From Blasia pusilla (Eukaryota; Marchantiophyta; Marchantiopsida; Blasiales): DNA of 64,000 nt. The DNA is taken from NCBI GenBank assembly GCA_050084515.1, contig CM114273.1, forward strand, positions 24,490,001-24,554,000, read 5' to 3'. This document shows, piece by piece, positions 1-10,511 of the stretch. Below the pieces are notes generated by a model that saw only the letters and a list, made by a program, of their open reading frames with translations, made no database searches and was not told where the DNA came from. The number at the start of each line of letters is the position of its first letter. Position 1 is the stretch's first letter. Position numbers and translations under genes: made by a program.

Positions 1-212
1 ACTACAAAGAAAATTGCATGAAGAGTAATGAATGAAGTTCAACTAGTTTATCAAGGTTCTCTCTATTCATGATACTATATGATTATACCTCTTCAATTTG
101 AATGTGTTTTCTTTGACACATGCATGTCTATGACATTGTATAATGACTTTAACTAATATTGTCATAATATTATTACAATAATTGTGCGATGAAACTCTTA
201 ATAGGCAATAAT

Positions 213-975
213 CTCTATCGTGTGCATACACATCACTACATAATACACATCGTTGGTCACATCCATACCCCACAACACCGATCTTCCCAACATACGGGTA
301 GATCTACACACATACAAGAAATGAACTCATGCATATACACTAAGGCTGCACAACAAAATCAGAGTAAGAACTACTCACTCGGGCTGAAATTCCACTCCTA
401 AATCTACATCGGCATATCGAGCCACATCCACCCTCCGCAATGAGGGAATCCGGGCGCTAGCACCCTAGTTCCTACATACACAAGTAAGAGAGGTGCTCCT
501 AAGGCCCAACATGACAAAGATGGCTTGAGAAAGCCATATTTTCCTCTCTTATTGCCTTGGGATGAGCCAAAAGACACTTAATTTCCCCCAAAATATCCTC
601 CATACGGTAACCTGCGAGTACAGGTTAACGGATGACTGTTGATTTGGTCAACGGTCACTTGGCCATAAATAGCAAAGAATGGGAATTCCATAAATAATGT
701 TTCCAACGCAACTGACCAGTCGTCAACCTCATCCAACATCTCAAGACGAAGTTACACCCAAACCGCCCACCGATCCTACATGCGATCTACTTGGTAAAAC
801 GCTACATGCCGGTTATATTAACTAAGATATGACAATTGTTGTGCGTTTACACATCACTACACATTATACATCGTTGGTCACATCCACACCACACAACATC
901 AATCTTCCTAACATACGGGTAGATCTACATGCATACAAGAAATGAACTCATGCATGCACATTGAGACCGTATAAC
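213..975 (-). repeat. LTR block of element A with edge direct repeats
   Basis: Two copies of a ~130-bp sequence, near 213-345 and 836-975, flank a unique block of ~490 bp. Both contain a CATGAGTTCATTTCTTGTAT stretch and an ACCCGTATGTT stretch (minus strand), and both end in the family core GTGATGTGTA. A purine-rich AGGAGGGCGG (minus strand, about 976-985) sits just inside, where the polypurine tract of an LTR element is expected. The same arrangement recurs in B, C and D. Confidence 0.6.
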
Positions 976-1056
976 CGCCCTCCTAGCTGATTGTTGGGTC
1001 CCCCTAACTCCAAATAGCACACACATATCTACCCCATATGATCTACTAACCTATAC

Positions 1057-2000
1057 ACATCTAGGACGTAGCCATCATCCCATGGGAAGTGCATCAAGAG
1101 GGGATGTTAGATACGACAAATGCCACCCTAAAAAACAACCATTACACACCAACTTAGTGGATGCACCCCTTGCCTGAGCCACACAACATACACCTTAAGC
1201 CCGCATATATCAGTGCCAAGTTTGGATCCACTATCCCTTCCACGTTCAAAAAATGACATAGCGCACATGATCATTCCAAACCATACTATTCCATCCCTCC
1301 AATATGAGGACTCTGGTCGGTAACACTTTGCGCGCATGGAAAATTGTGCGCCCTGCATTGACACCTAACGTTGTGGATGTCGCCTCCTGTAAGTACACAT
1401 AATCTCTAAGATGGGATGGAACCTCCTAATCCTTGGTTGATAACTTCCTCCAAGAATGATTGGGTATCTCAATGTCAACACATCCGCTCAAGATGATCTC
1501 TCGAATTAGTGTCGTGATCTATCAGCGCCTCATCACACAAGGCTTGAAACTCTCCTATGAACTCGGTACCTTGGTCAGTTAACACCTCTGTTGGTGCACA
1601 AAGATGGCTAAGCATACGATCTAGAAATGCATAAGCCGCTCCCTTGCTTGCTTTGTCCAGTAGTGTCACCAACTCTATCCACTTGGAGAAATGCTCCACC
1701 AAGAGAAATACATTTCTATGATGACACTCTATCAATGGCAGAGGTCCCGTGAAGTCTAAACGCCACTGATAACCTAACCCCATCATCAAAAAAGGATGCA
1801 ACTGCAGAGTGGGAGTATTGAAGGGTGCTCGCACTCGGTCACAAACTGTACACGTGGCTACAAATTTTTGAACCTCAATATGCATGCCGCACCACCAATA
1901 ATGAACCTGGATTAAGTTCTAAGTACGATTTACTCCAAGATATCTCAACTCCTTGTGGGGATGTCTCACTACACATGCTTGCTAGGAAGGATGAGGCATC
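1057..2000 (-). pseudogene. Element A integrase with C-terminal PHD-type finger (broken)
   Basis: Integrase inserts the cDNA into host chromatin. The open part at 1475-1885 shows the second half of the HHCC zinc module (CTVC), then the catalytic core with the first Asp in LDFTGP and the second in TDQGTEF. The preceding His pair lies upstream in another frame. The C-terminal region continues at about 1198-1364. It is followed at 1057-1197 by a PHD-like pattern: a CC pair, C-N-G-C, a G-W-H tryptophan-histidine and a terminal W-L-R-P-R-C. One zinc ligand of the finger has become Tyr. Frameshifts and stops separate these parts. The PHD call rests mainly on agreement with the other three copies. 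Confidence 0.75.
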
Positions 2001-3440
2001 ACACATACCCTATCATTCCCCCACACGCGTAAAATGGTGTCCCCTCCTACTTGAACCGGCCTCCTGGCTCTATGTAGGATCCGATCCTGCTCCCTAGCAC
2101 TCATTGTGCTCGCTATGACGCGAGTACGTACAACCTACATGATTAGTGATGAGTGTGAAAGGGTTTCCGAATAGATAGCATCTAAAATGTGCCATGGCCT
2201 ACACTGCAACCAAGCACTCTCCCTCATATGAGTTGTACTTCACCCTTGCAATGTTGTTCAATTGGCTCACAAAAGCCATAATGAACTCCCTCTTCTCGTC
2301 ATCTCTCTAAGTAAGCACCGCTCCTGGACCCAACATGCTCCAATCTATATGTAATTGGTAAGGACGACCCCTAACCAATCTCTATAGAATGGATAAGGAT
2401 GTCAACCTATCCTTGAGCTCTTGAAATGCTCACTTTTGATCATCTCCCCAATGCCAAACTTAATCAAATCTTCTTAGCAAGGTCAAAGACTTTGCAATCG
2501 CACTAAAACCCTTGGTATACCGTCGATAGAAGTTCGCCAATCCTAAAAATGCTCGGACTTGACTAACATCTGTAGGGCGTGGAATTTGCACCATAAGCTT
2601 CACTTTCATCTACTGAACACAGAACCCACTTGGATATATGGTGTGTCCCAAATACTCGATCTACTCTTGAAAGAACTTGCATTTGCCTAGATGTAACTTT
2701 AGTCCATGTAACTGCAATCTCCAAAACACCTCCTTGGGGTGTCGCTCATGCTTCTCAACCGTGGAACTAAAGACAAGAATATTTTTGATGTAAGACCGTA
2801 CAAAATCTAAGCCAGCTAGAATCCTATCCATCACTCTTTGGAACTCCGCAAGGGCATTCTTCAACCCAAATGGTAAGAATCGCCATTGATACAAAAAATC
2901 TCTACCAAACCAATCTATCCCCCAAAATTTTTTCTTCTCTGTGTCCTCCACCCTAATAGGAAATTGATGATAGCTAACATGGAGATCTAAAGTACTAAAG
3001 ATCTTTGCATACCGCATCAATGATCTCATCATGAGTGGGCATATATGGTGTATCGATGTGACCTCGTTAGTTGGTTGATAGGACGATAATCTCCATACAT
3101 CCACCTATCCGTCTAGTTTCCATACATATCCTTCTTAGCTGGCATAACTATAGCAGATGCATACTTCCCATACTATAACTCCACCAGTCCTACCTCCCAC
3201 AAGTCTTCATTCCTACTTTGAATTCCAATCAAGGCTCGCTCCATATCGGAATACCTGTGGGATTGACGAAAGATCAGTGTATCACTAGCCAAATCTATTT
3301 GTATTCCGGGACCCTTCAAAGTACCCAAGTCTCTCCTGCTATAGGCAAAATACCCCACATGCCCTCTAAGAAACCTTTGTATATGCCGTCTCTCTCCTTA
3401 TGTCAACTCAAGACCTATCATAGGCTCCCAAGTCTCCATC
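2000..3440 (-). pseudogene. Element A reverse transcriptase and RNase H remnant
   Basis: The RT N-terminal region at 3173-3358 has the gypsy-type FAYSRRDLGTLKGPG and ends in GLVEL. The palm and fingers at 2661-3104 include DLHVSYHQFPI, LPFGLKNALAEFQRVMD and the catalytic box, which reads YIKN instead of YIDD near 2782-2793, so both catalytic Asp residues of the box are lost. The thumb, connection and RNase H continue to about 2000 in several frames. This polyprotein segment would copy RNA into DNA, but it cannot be active here. Confidence 0.8.
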
Positions 3441-3539
3441 ATGACCTTACTCGAAGAGGATGCAACCTCCGGCTTTGGTTGCTATGTAGCAACCCTAGCC
3501 CCCTCCACTACAGTCATCCCACTATGACCTCCCACATCA

Positions 3540-4090
3540 TGCTCCACACCTGAAAAATGAACATATGCTACTTTGGCAGCCTCCGCACTCTTTGCTCAAA
3601 CAACATTCCAAGAAGTCCATGGGTATCTGTCTCTCCTCCTCTCATCTCAATCCAATGCCTCTACAGACCCTATAGGAATGCGCTAACTCGTAGACGGGAT
3701 AGAGTGGATGACACTTGCATGTGCATCTGCTTAGCCATACATAGACTGACTATCCATGCTAGAAAATTGAGTTCCATCACATACCCCAAAACCTATCTCC
3801 GTGATGCCTTTGTCATGTTTGGCACGGTACGTTGTAATATCCATAACAAACCCCATAGCACGCTCACCCTCATCAGCAGGAGGCTCCTCTAATGCTTGGG
3901 TCTTCTCATCCCAAATCATGCATGGCCCTCCTTGAAAAAAGGCATAGAATGCTAGGAAGCTCACCAACATAGGTAAGGCTGCCCTCAACTCCCCCACCCT
4001 ATTGGCTACCGCCAACAATGGTCTATCATCCCATGTCACCACTTGAGGCCCATACCTTGGAACCAATATTGCATCCACTATCAATTGTGG
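3540..4090 (-). pseudogene. Element A C5-methyltransferase, C-terminal fragment
   Basis: The 117-codon open stretch at 3731-4084 lines up with the end of the methyltransferase domain in B and C: VANRVGELRAALPMLVSF, a GGP-x-x-x-WDEKTQ block, and ADEGERAMGF, which corresponds to motif IX (compare the ERVFGFP segment of animal DNMT3). Motifs I-VIII are absent because the copy is truncated at its right edge. On its own this fragment would not be recognisable; the call depends on collinearity with B and C. Confidence 0.6.
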
Positions 4091-4126
4091 AGCCCTCTAA
4101 ACTCCATCATAAGCTTGCAGGAGTGT

Positions 4127-4900
4127 GTCGTGCGCATACACATTACTACACAACAAACCTCGTTGTCACCGAACACACACACAAACACGCACAATCCTAT
4201 GTTAACTCATGGCATCCAAACAACGAGATAAGAAGTACCAAAATATCTCCAATAAATCAAGATCCAATCTCTCTCAACATCATAACTCTCAAATGTGTGC
4301 ACTCTCACATGTTTCTCTCAATGTCAAACCAAACCCACTCTCCTAATAAGAGGCTTGCATTATACACACAAGGCAAGCAAGACCATAGCTCCGCCGCCTC
4401 ATGCCAAGAGGTTCAACAAAGAGAGAATGAGCTCTCAAGCTCTCTCTCTCCTTGAGGTATACCTCTCCCCTATTCCAAGCTCTCTCCATGGTAACCTATG
4501 CTCCCAAGTCACCTCCTTGGCTCTTGACCTGGAGGATGTAGGAGGTCAAAGGCTACTTACCAAAAATAAAAAGTCGAGCATATACTCAAAATGGTACTTA
4601 TCTAAAATAGGAAGTTCTTCAATATGGCTCCAAATGAGCCAAAATGAAGGAAAACCTGCTCTCTCAGGTTTCGTGGGGCCTCAACACGTCATCCTCGACC
4701 TCTTGAGCCTCTCCTCCACTACTCGCAAAGATGTTCTACTAGATCTCACCGATCTATCCTAAGAGACGTGACAGCTATCGTGCGCATACAAATCCCTACA
4801 CAACATACATCAAAGTTACCAAACACACACACAAACACGCACGATCCCATGATAACTCATGGCATCCAAACAACGAGACGAGAAGTACCAAAATATCTCC
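4127..4900 (-). repeat. 3' LTR block of element B with edge direct repeats
   Basis: Nearly identical ~125-bp copies at 4127-4252 and 4774-4900 share (plus strand) ACTCATGGCATCCAAACAAC and AAGTACCAAAATATCTCCAA. They flank a ~520-bp block whose minus-strand start reads TGTCACGTCTCTTAGGAT. That start also begins the solo LTR ending at 46,172. A purine tract AGGAGGGCG lies just inside (about 4901-4912), followed by the PHD region. LTRs act as promoter and polyadenylation region for such elements; no specific signal could be fixed. Confidence 0.65.
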
Positions 4901-5089
4901 AATCGCCCTCCTAGCATGTGGTTAGATACCTCTAACTCCAGATAGCCATCTATCCCTACCTACCATGATATACATCTCTCGGACGTTAAGAGCAAGAAGG
5001 TCGGGTGCTCATGTGGCCCCATCGTTAGTCGCCTTCTTGTCATCCATGTCACAGACACAAGTTGCAATGTTGAACTACCTACACTATGT

Positions 5090-6400
5090 ACATCTGAGAT
5101 TCATCCATCGTTCTTAAGGAACCTTAATTAGAGGTGGCATCAAACATGCCATATGCCATCCTCTCGAACATCCATCACAGACTAGCATAGAGACTGCACC
5201 GGGAGCAGAACCTCACAACATACATCGCAAGCCTGCACAAACTATTGCTAAGCTCGGACCAATTATATCTTAGGTAAGGTGATACGACGTACAATTATGC
5301 ACATGGTCCTTCCAAACCATACCATCGCGTCCCTCCAATAAGAGAACACCTGATGGCAAAACCTCACGCAATCTCAAGATGGTGCGCCGTGCAGTCACAT
5401 CCAACATCGTGGGTGCCGTTTGCTGCAAGTAGACATAGTCTCCTTGATGAAACCTCCAGATAGTAGATCGATAACCACCTCGCGTATAGTTGCATACCTC
5501 AATGTATCCCAATGCTGCGCAATCGCCAAGTTCTCAAACGCCATGGGCATCACACTCCAAAATAATTCAGCCCTCTGAGAACATGCTCGCATCCATACAT
5601 TAGGGTCATCAAGGTTCAACACCTCACCAATATCTCAACAAATGGCCGTAGGTAAATCTGGCTCTCGGTCATACAAAAGCAAGTATGGTGAGAAAGACGC
5701 TAAGAATGTCTGCCTGCCTGCTGAATCTGTATCCCATTGCCAACCACGGAAACTGGAGGTCCCAATCTCCTAGGTGACATCTTTGCAAGCCATACTTGCG
5801 TAGTCCTCTCTTCACCGTCTGCACAACCCCCTCCGGTAGTCCATCCGCCTCAGGATGATCTTACAAAGTAGTGCGATGGTCGATAAGTGCCTGATCACAC
5901 AAGGCCTAAAACTCCCCGCGAAACTCTATACCCTGGTTTGTCAACACCTCAACTAGTGCGCCATAATGACTCAGCACCCGATCTACCTCCTTTAGTGCGT
6001 CCTTCACCGCCTCCATGAGGATGATCAACTGGATTCATAGCAACACCCCGAAGGAAGGCATACGCTACTCCCTCACTTGGTTTATCAGGAAATGCAACCA
6101 ACTCTATCCATTTGGAGAATTGCTCAACCATCACCAACACAAAATGACTATGGCGCTCCGTCAAAAGTGAAGGTCCTGCAAAATCCAAATTCCATCTATA
6201 ATCTAAATCCATGATCGGAAGTGGATGCAACTATGGAGTCGGAGCATTGAATGATGCCCGAACTCGATCACACACCATGCATCTGGCAACAAGCTCTTTA
6301 ATGTCAGTCTGCATGCCTCGCCACCAATATTGAATGTGGAGCAAGTTGTAAGTCCGCTTCACTCCAAAATGACCCAACTCCTCGTGGGCATGATGCACCA
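5090..6400 (-). pseudogene. Element B integrase with PHD finger, interrupted by rpl2 DNA
   Basis: The HHCC module is near 6240-6400 (HAHEELGHFGVKR, then CMVCDRVRA). The core holds the first Asp in NLDFAGP (5949-6230 frame) and the glutamate region DHPEADGLPEG near 5830, so a DDE glutamate is still present. The second-Asp position reads TNQGIEF, Asn for Asp. The C-terminal region spans 5225-5640 (EGRDGMVWKDHVHNC). The PHD finger spans 5090-5224: C-M-L, a TGA stop where the second Cys stands in C, then CDGC-SRGWHMAC. Several stops and the 67-bp insert disrupt the gene. Confidence 0.8.
5984..6050 (-). other. rpl2: 67-bp mitochondrial-type rpl2 fragment inside integrase B
   Basis: On the minus strand this segment translates, in frame with the integrase before it, as [20 protein letters not shown] followed by GG. 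This is the highly conserved C-terminal loop region of ribosomal protein uL2. The ending EGRTKGG is the plant mitochondrial form as I know it; chloroplast L2 has EGRAPIG, and cytosolic L8 has NPVEHPHGGGNHQ. The flanks read continuously as integrase (AYAFL before, DRVLSHYGA after), so the piece was inserted between those codons. The length is 1 mod 3 and shifts the frame. It is most likely organelle DNA captured at a break. Confidence 0.85.
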
Positions 6401-6489
6401 AACGTGCTCTCTACGAAGGATGAGGCACTACACGCACTCTACCAGCCTCCCACACACGCAACACATGTGTCCCCTCCCACCGGAACCGT

Positions 6490-7100
6490 CTGGCTCGCTA
6501 TAGGATCCGATCCCGCTCTCTACCACCCACTGTGCTCACGACGTTGCCGGTATGCACGTACTCCAAGACCACTCCATCTTCGTGAATGTCTTGGCCATCT
6601 CTTGTCTCCTCACCGGCCTCTAGATCTAAGGACTCTCCATTAGACCTTGCCATCGAAGTCTCAGCAATTTGGCTCTCCATAGCCAACAAGCCCAAATAGG
6701 CTGACGCGTGCCATCCTGGCACCAACTCCTCATCACTCTCACAATGCCAACAAGCTCCAATCGCATCTCGCTGACTTGCGCATGAGTTACGGCTCAAACC
6801 ATCTGCATTTTGGTTGAGCATCTCAGGTCTATGCACCACCTGAAAGTCATACTCCTGCAACAAAAGAGCCCACCTCGCAAGCTTAGAGGGAAGGCAAGCC
6901 TTCCCTGTAAGCTTGTCAAACTCCATCAATGACTTAAGTGGCTGCTGATTAGTAATGATGGTAAAGGGATTTCCGAATAGATAACATCTAAAATGTGCGA
7001 CAGCCCACACTACAACCAAGCACTCACCCTCATACAAGCTATACTTTGCCTTTGCAGCGTTGTTCGAGCGACTAGCGTAAGCCATCACGAACTATCTATC
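6490..7100 (-). pseudogene. Element B RNase H and connection to integrase
   Basis: The 196-codon open frame at 6498-7088 starts with YASRSNNAAKAKYSLYEGEC, the typical Ty3-type RNase H segment. It then shows ECLVVVWAVAHFRCYLFG, ITNQQPLKSLM and the terminal DFQVVHRPEMLNQNADGLSR. The conserved late acidic position is kept (NADGLSR). RNase H removes RNA from the RNA:DNA hybrid. The rest of the frame (SCASQRDAIG onward) is a linker to integrase with no recognised domain. It continues from the RT in a different frame, so a frameshift separates them. Confidence 0.85.
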
Positions 7101-8240
7101 ATCATCGTCATCCCAGATGAGCAAGACTCCAAGCCCCAATATGCTCCAACCGATATGCAACTGGAAAGGACGCCCCCTGATGAGTCTCCTCAGTATGGGC
7201 GCGGATGTCAATATATCCTTGAGCATCTGAAATGCTCTCTCCTACTCATCCCCTCAATGCCACTCTTGATCCACCTTGGTCAGCAAGGTCAATAGCTTCG
7301 CAATCGAGCTGAAAAACTCTTGACATACCGTCGATAGAAGTTTGCCGATCCCATGAATGCACAAACTCGACTCACATCTGTAGGGTGTGGAATGCGTGAA
7401 ATAGCCTCTACCTTTGTTTGCTGCACACCAAGGCCACGTGGGTATATCGTATGGTCCAAGTTCTCAATCTGGTCGTAGAAGAACTTGCACTTGCCTGGAT
7501 GTAGGTTCAGCCCATGTAACTACAATCGTTGAAACACCTCCTCTAGATGTTACTCATGCTCCTCAACCGTGGCGCTGAAGACTACAATGTCATCCATATA
7601 ACACCTAGAAAAATCCAGACCTGCCAAGATCCTATCCATGACCCTCTAAAACTCAATCGGGGCGTTCTTTAACCCAAATGGTAAGAACCGCCACTGGTAC
7701 AAGCAATCCTTTCCGTGAGCATCAATGCCCCAAAATGGCGTCTTTTACCTGTCCTCCAATTTGATAGTCAATTGATGGTATCGAGCTCAAAGATCACCCA
7801 AATTGAACACCTTTTCATGCCCAATAGCATCAAATATCTCCTTAAGAGTGGGCATGGCATACCTATCGGACTTTGACTGCCAATTGATAGGCAAGTGATC
7901 TCCACACATGTGCCTATCCGTCCAGTTGCCATGCACATCCTTCTTGGCGGGCATGATAGTAGTAGATGCATACTCTCCATGCGACATCTCCACTAGTCGT
8001 GCGCCAACCAAGTCCTAGATCCTACTCTGAATCACAGCCCTCTCCATGTCACTATACTTGTAGGGTCGTCAAAAGATCGGTGTGTCACTCGACAACTCAA
8101 TGCGGATCCCTGGACCCCCAAATCCTGCATACTAAATGCAAAACAGTTCCTATAACTCCTAAGGAACTGGTGTATCCGGCGCCGCTCTCCTCCTGTCAAC
8201 TTAGGGCCCATATCTGGCTCCCAAGTCTCCATCGTGACTA
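7100..8240 (-). pseudogene. Element B reverse transcriptase
   Basis: The N-terminal part at 8032-8232 contains KLTGGERRRIHQFLRSYR and CFAFSMQDLG. Fingers at 7787-8011 contain LVEMSHGEYASTTIMPAKK and DRYAMPTLKEIFDAIG. The catalytic box YMDD is intact at 7589-7600 (CYMDDIVVFSA). Thumb and connection run down to about 7100 with several stops. The order and motifs are those of Ty3/gypsy pol. The copy is degenerate overall although the active-site box survives. Confidence 0.85.
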
Positions 8241-8560
8241 CAGTAGGACTCTCTTGCGCGGGGTTCGGTGGTTGCTATGATGCAACCCCGTCTCAGACAA
8301 CAAAACTCGATTGCTCCCCTACAGTCAACTGCAAAATCGAATCTCCATTTGCAGTACCCGTAACTATGCTCGATGTTGTGGCTACCATCTCCTGGCGTAC
8401 CTGCAAAACATCCCAAGAAGTCCAAGGATATCTCTCTAGATCACCCCTAGTGTGCCGATCTCCTTGGGTCTTGCTCCCAGCCACTACCTCAACCATCTCG
8501 GTAGGCATGGGGCTCACCAACGCAACTGCTGTGATCTGTCGCATCCTCCAACGACGCTGC
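8233..8560 (-). other. Linker between methyltransferase and RT, function unknown
   Basis: About 100 codons without a recognised domain separate methyltransferase motif X from the RT N-terminus. The open frame at 8293-8607 reads through it, rich in Thr, Val and Ser (for example SSIVTGTANGDSILQLTVGE). The corresponding part of C (about 33,190-33,470) is too decayed to compare closely. It may be a plain spacer or a processing region of the polyprotein. Confidence 0.4.
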
Positions 8561-9520
8561 TCAACTACTCCTAAGCTAAAAATCCATGTTAAGCAGTTTA
8601 GGTCCATCGCCTAACCCAAGACATGACATCGTGATGCCTCTGATAGTGATGGTATTGCCATCATTCCTGTGGGGAATCCCATCGCTCGCTCTTGCTCATC
8701 GGCGTTGGGCTCCACCAACCTTTGTACCTTGTCGTCCCAAACCAAGCCAGGTCCGGCCTCCTTGAATGCATAGAAAGCGGGAAAACTCACCAACGTGGAA
8801 AAGGTTGCTCGTAGCATGCCAATCCTGTTGAGCACAGTCAACGACGGTCAATCATCATGCCTCACTGCCTGTGATCAACGGCTCGGTTCCAATATAGAAT
8901 CCACCAACAAATCGGAGGGACACTCCACTCTCGCGTAAGCCCTCCGCAATACCTCATGTGGCACCAAGTTGGTCCACCAAAGACGTGGGCGATGTGCTCG
9001 TGAACCCACACAAGCCGCATCCAACAAAATTTTTGGGCCAATCCATGCACGCACCTGATGTGCACTTGTCACCAAACGGGACCTCGAATCACCCAAAATC
9101 GGCACATTCTCTAGAATGTATGCTAGAGGATGAGACTGATGCTCCTGCAAGTATCGCAAGATCCGAATCATCTCCCAAAACAACCTGGACCGAGAGTCAG
9201 CTAATCCGCTACCCCGTCCAGCACTAGAATGGCCTTGACATGGCCAACCACCAATGACCAAGTCTATGGTCCCTACCCACTCCAAATCCTACGCCCCCAA
9301 CAATGAAATGTTAGTCGGTAGGGAACTCTGGTAACCCTGAATGGTGGACGTAGATAATAACTCGGGAAAACAAAGGCGTAACTATACCATATGGTGAAGT
9401 GAAGCGCGCCTCGCAACATCATCAATCTTCACATACAGGTCTACTGCATGCGCACTCCAACGTCCAAAACAGCAACTAAACTAGTGTTGATCCCTCCAAA
9501 GAGATCCAACACCCAAATAC
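8560..9520 (-). pseudogene. Element B DNMT3-like C5-cytosine methyltransferase domain
   Basis: C5-methyltransferases transfer a methyl group from AdoMet to cytosine. Motifs in order on the minus strand: motif I VLDLFGGI (9489-9512); motif IV DLVIGGWPCQGHSSAGRG with the catalytic Cys codon at about 9238-9240; the following RSRLFWEMIRIL; motif VI LENVP (9100-9114); motif VIII SRAHRPRLWWTNL (8966-9006); and motif IX ERAMGFP (8671-8691). Motif X (VLGQAMDLN) lies near 8605-8640. The motif spacing, RLFWE after motif IV, and AHRPRLWW resemble DNMT3 (DLVIGGSPC, GRLFFE, AHRARYFWGN). Stops and a frameshift lie between motifs I and IV. Flanked by protease and RT of the same element. Confidence 0.88.
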
Positions 9521-9671
9521 CTTCCTCTGAGATGCACCACACAAGCGGGGTGGTGTCCAAAGGGGTCATACCAGCACTCCTGCCTACCTGGGGTTACTCT
9601 GACCCGTCACACTCTGGTGCAAATGTCTCGCTCCACGCGGTCTGCACATGCTCAATGGCTTAGCGTCGAAA

Positions 9672-10375
9672 TCAAAGCTCCTCAGTCGAGCTCCAAAGCG
9701 ACACCTCTCCTCCACGGACTGATGCGGCTACCATGACACTCCTCTCCATACAAATGTCAAGAACGGAAGTATCGTCTGCATGGACATGTCCCTCAATCAA
9801 ATCACTAGGCCAAGTGATGGCATTGCTAAATGCTGCTAAGGTCACCATATCTCCTGGTTGTCGCTCTATCACTTCAATTGTGAATCAAATGGGTAATAAG
9901 CTAAGCCGCCCATCAGTTGACTGCCATCTTGGTTTGTAGGATGCTAACTCCTCCCAATAATCCAGGGAAAACCGCATTGGATATAACAATGCTCCACCAA
10001 CCAAGACGTTGTAGGACTTTGCATTAATCACTATCGCCTTGGCTCGCACCACGGACTCATCTCTAGGATGTCCCGGGCAAATCCTCACCACGACTGTGAG
10101 GATATACTGTGTGGTACTCGCTCCACCCAAGGATGTCTGTATCCGGAATGGACAACGCTCCACATTGGCTCTCGTCAAGCCCAATCCTCTAAATAACGCT
10201 TTCCCCAACATCAAGGGTTGCGCTCCTAAATCCAACAAGATGCGCTGCGGACTAAAAGCTCTACCTCCGGGACTCACCCACTGGAAGACCTCTCCCGGGT
10301 TATCCAGCAAAACAACACCAAGAGAAGCCATGGCATGCTCTATCGCGAGTCTAGCGAACATCTCCACCATCCTAG
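9672..10375 (-). pseudogene. Element B aspartic protease and linker to methyltransferase
   Basis: The open frame at 9885-10370 contains RILLDLGAQPLMLGKALF. DLGAQ stands at the retropepsin active site, where D-S/T-G is usual (C has DSAAQ). A later SYNVLVGGALLYPM segment is the second hydrophobic-Gly-Gly strand. The enzyme would process the polyprotein. The following frame 9672-9872 (ITWPSDLIEGHVHAD and VSLWSS) matches the linker that joins protease to methyltransferase in C. The Ser-to-Leu change makes activity unlikely. Confidence 0.75.
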
Positions 10376-10511
10376 CAGTCGTAGCCTATCATGAATCTGA
10401 CGTGGACGGCCCGAGCACCCGCTCCAAGGGCATGTCCATCATCTCCTCTACAATCACCTCTGAACGTGATGCAAGAACTCCAACTCCACACTCACACAGC
10501 ATAGCGGCCAG

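Larger units (their letters stand above)
213..4130 (-). mobile_element. Ty3/gypsy-type retrotransposon A, 5'-truncated and degenerate
   Basis: Minus-strand remnant reading, from high to low coordinate, methyltransferase C-terminus, reverse transcriptase, RNase H, integrase, PHD finger, purine tract and LTR block. Gag, protease and the methyltransferase N-terminal half are missing: the copy stops near 4,100, where the LTR edge repeat of element B begins. The family is identified from RT and integrase motifs and by collinearity with elements B and C. The reading frame is broken many times and the RT catalytic motif is mutated, so this copy is dead. The ends are approximate. Confidence 0.85.

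Noticed and set aside
8560-9520. Methyltransferase as a host DNMT gene interrupted by transposons
   Set aside because: It lies at the same place between protease and RT in two further elements and shares a frame with the protease in C.
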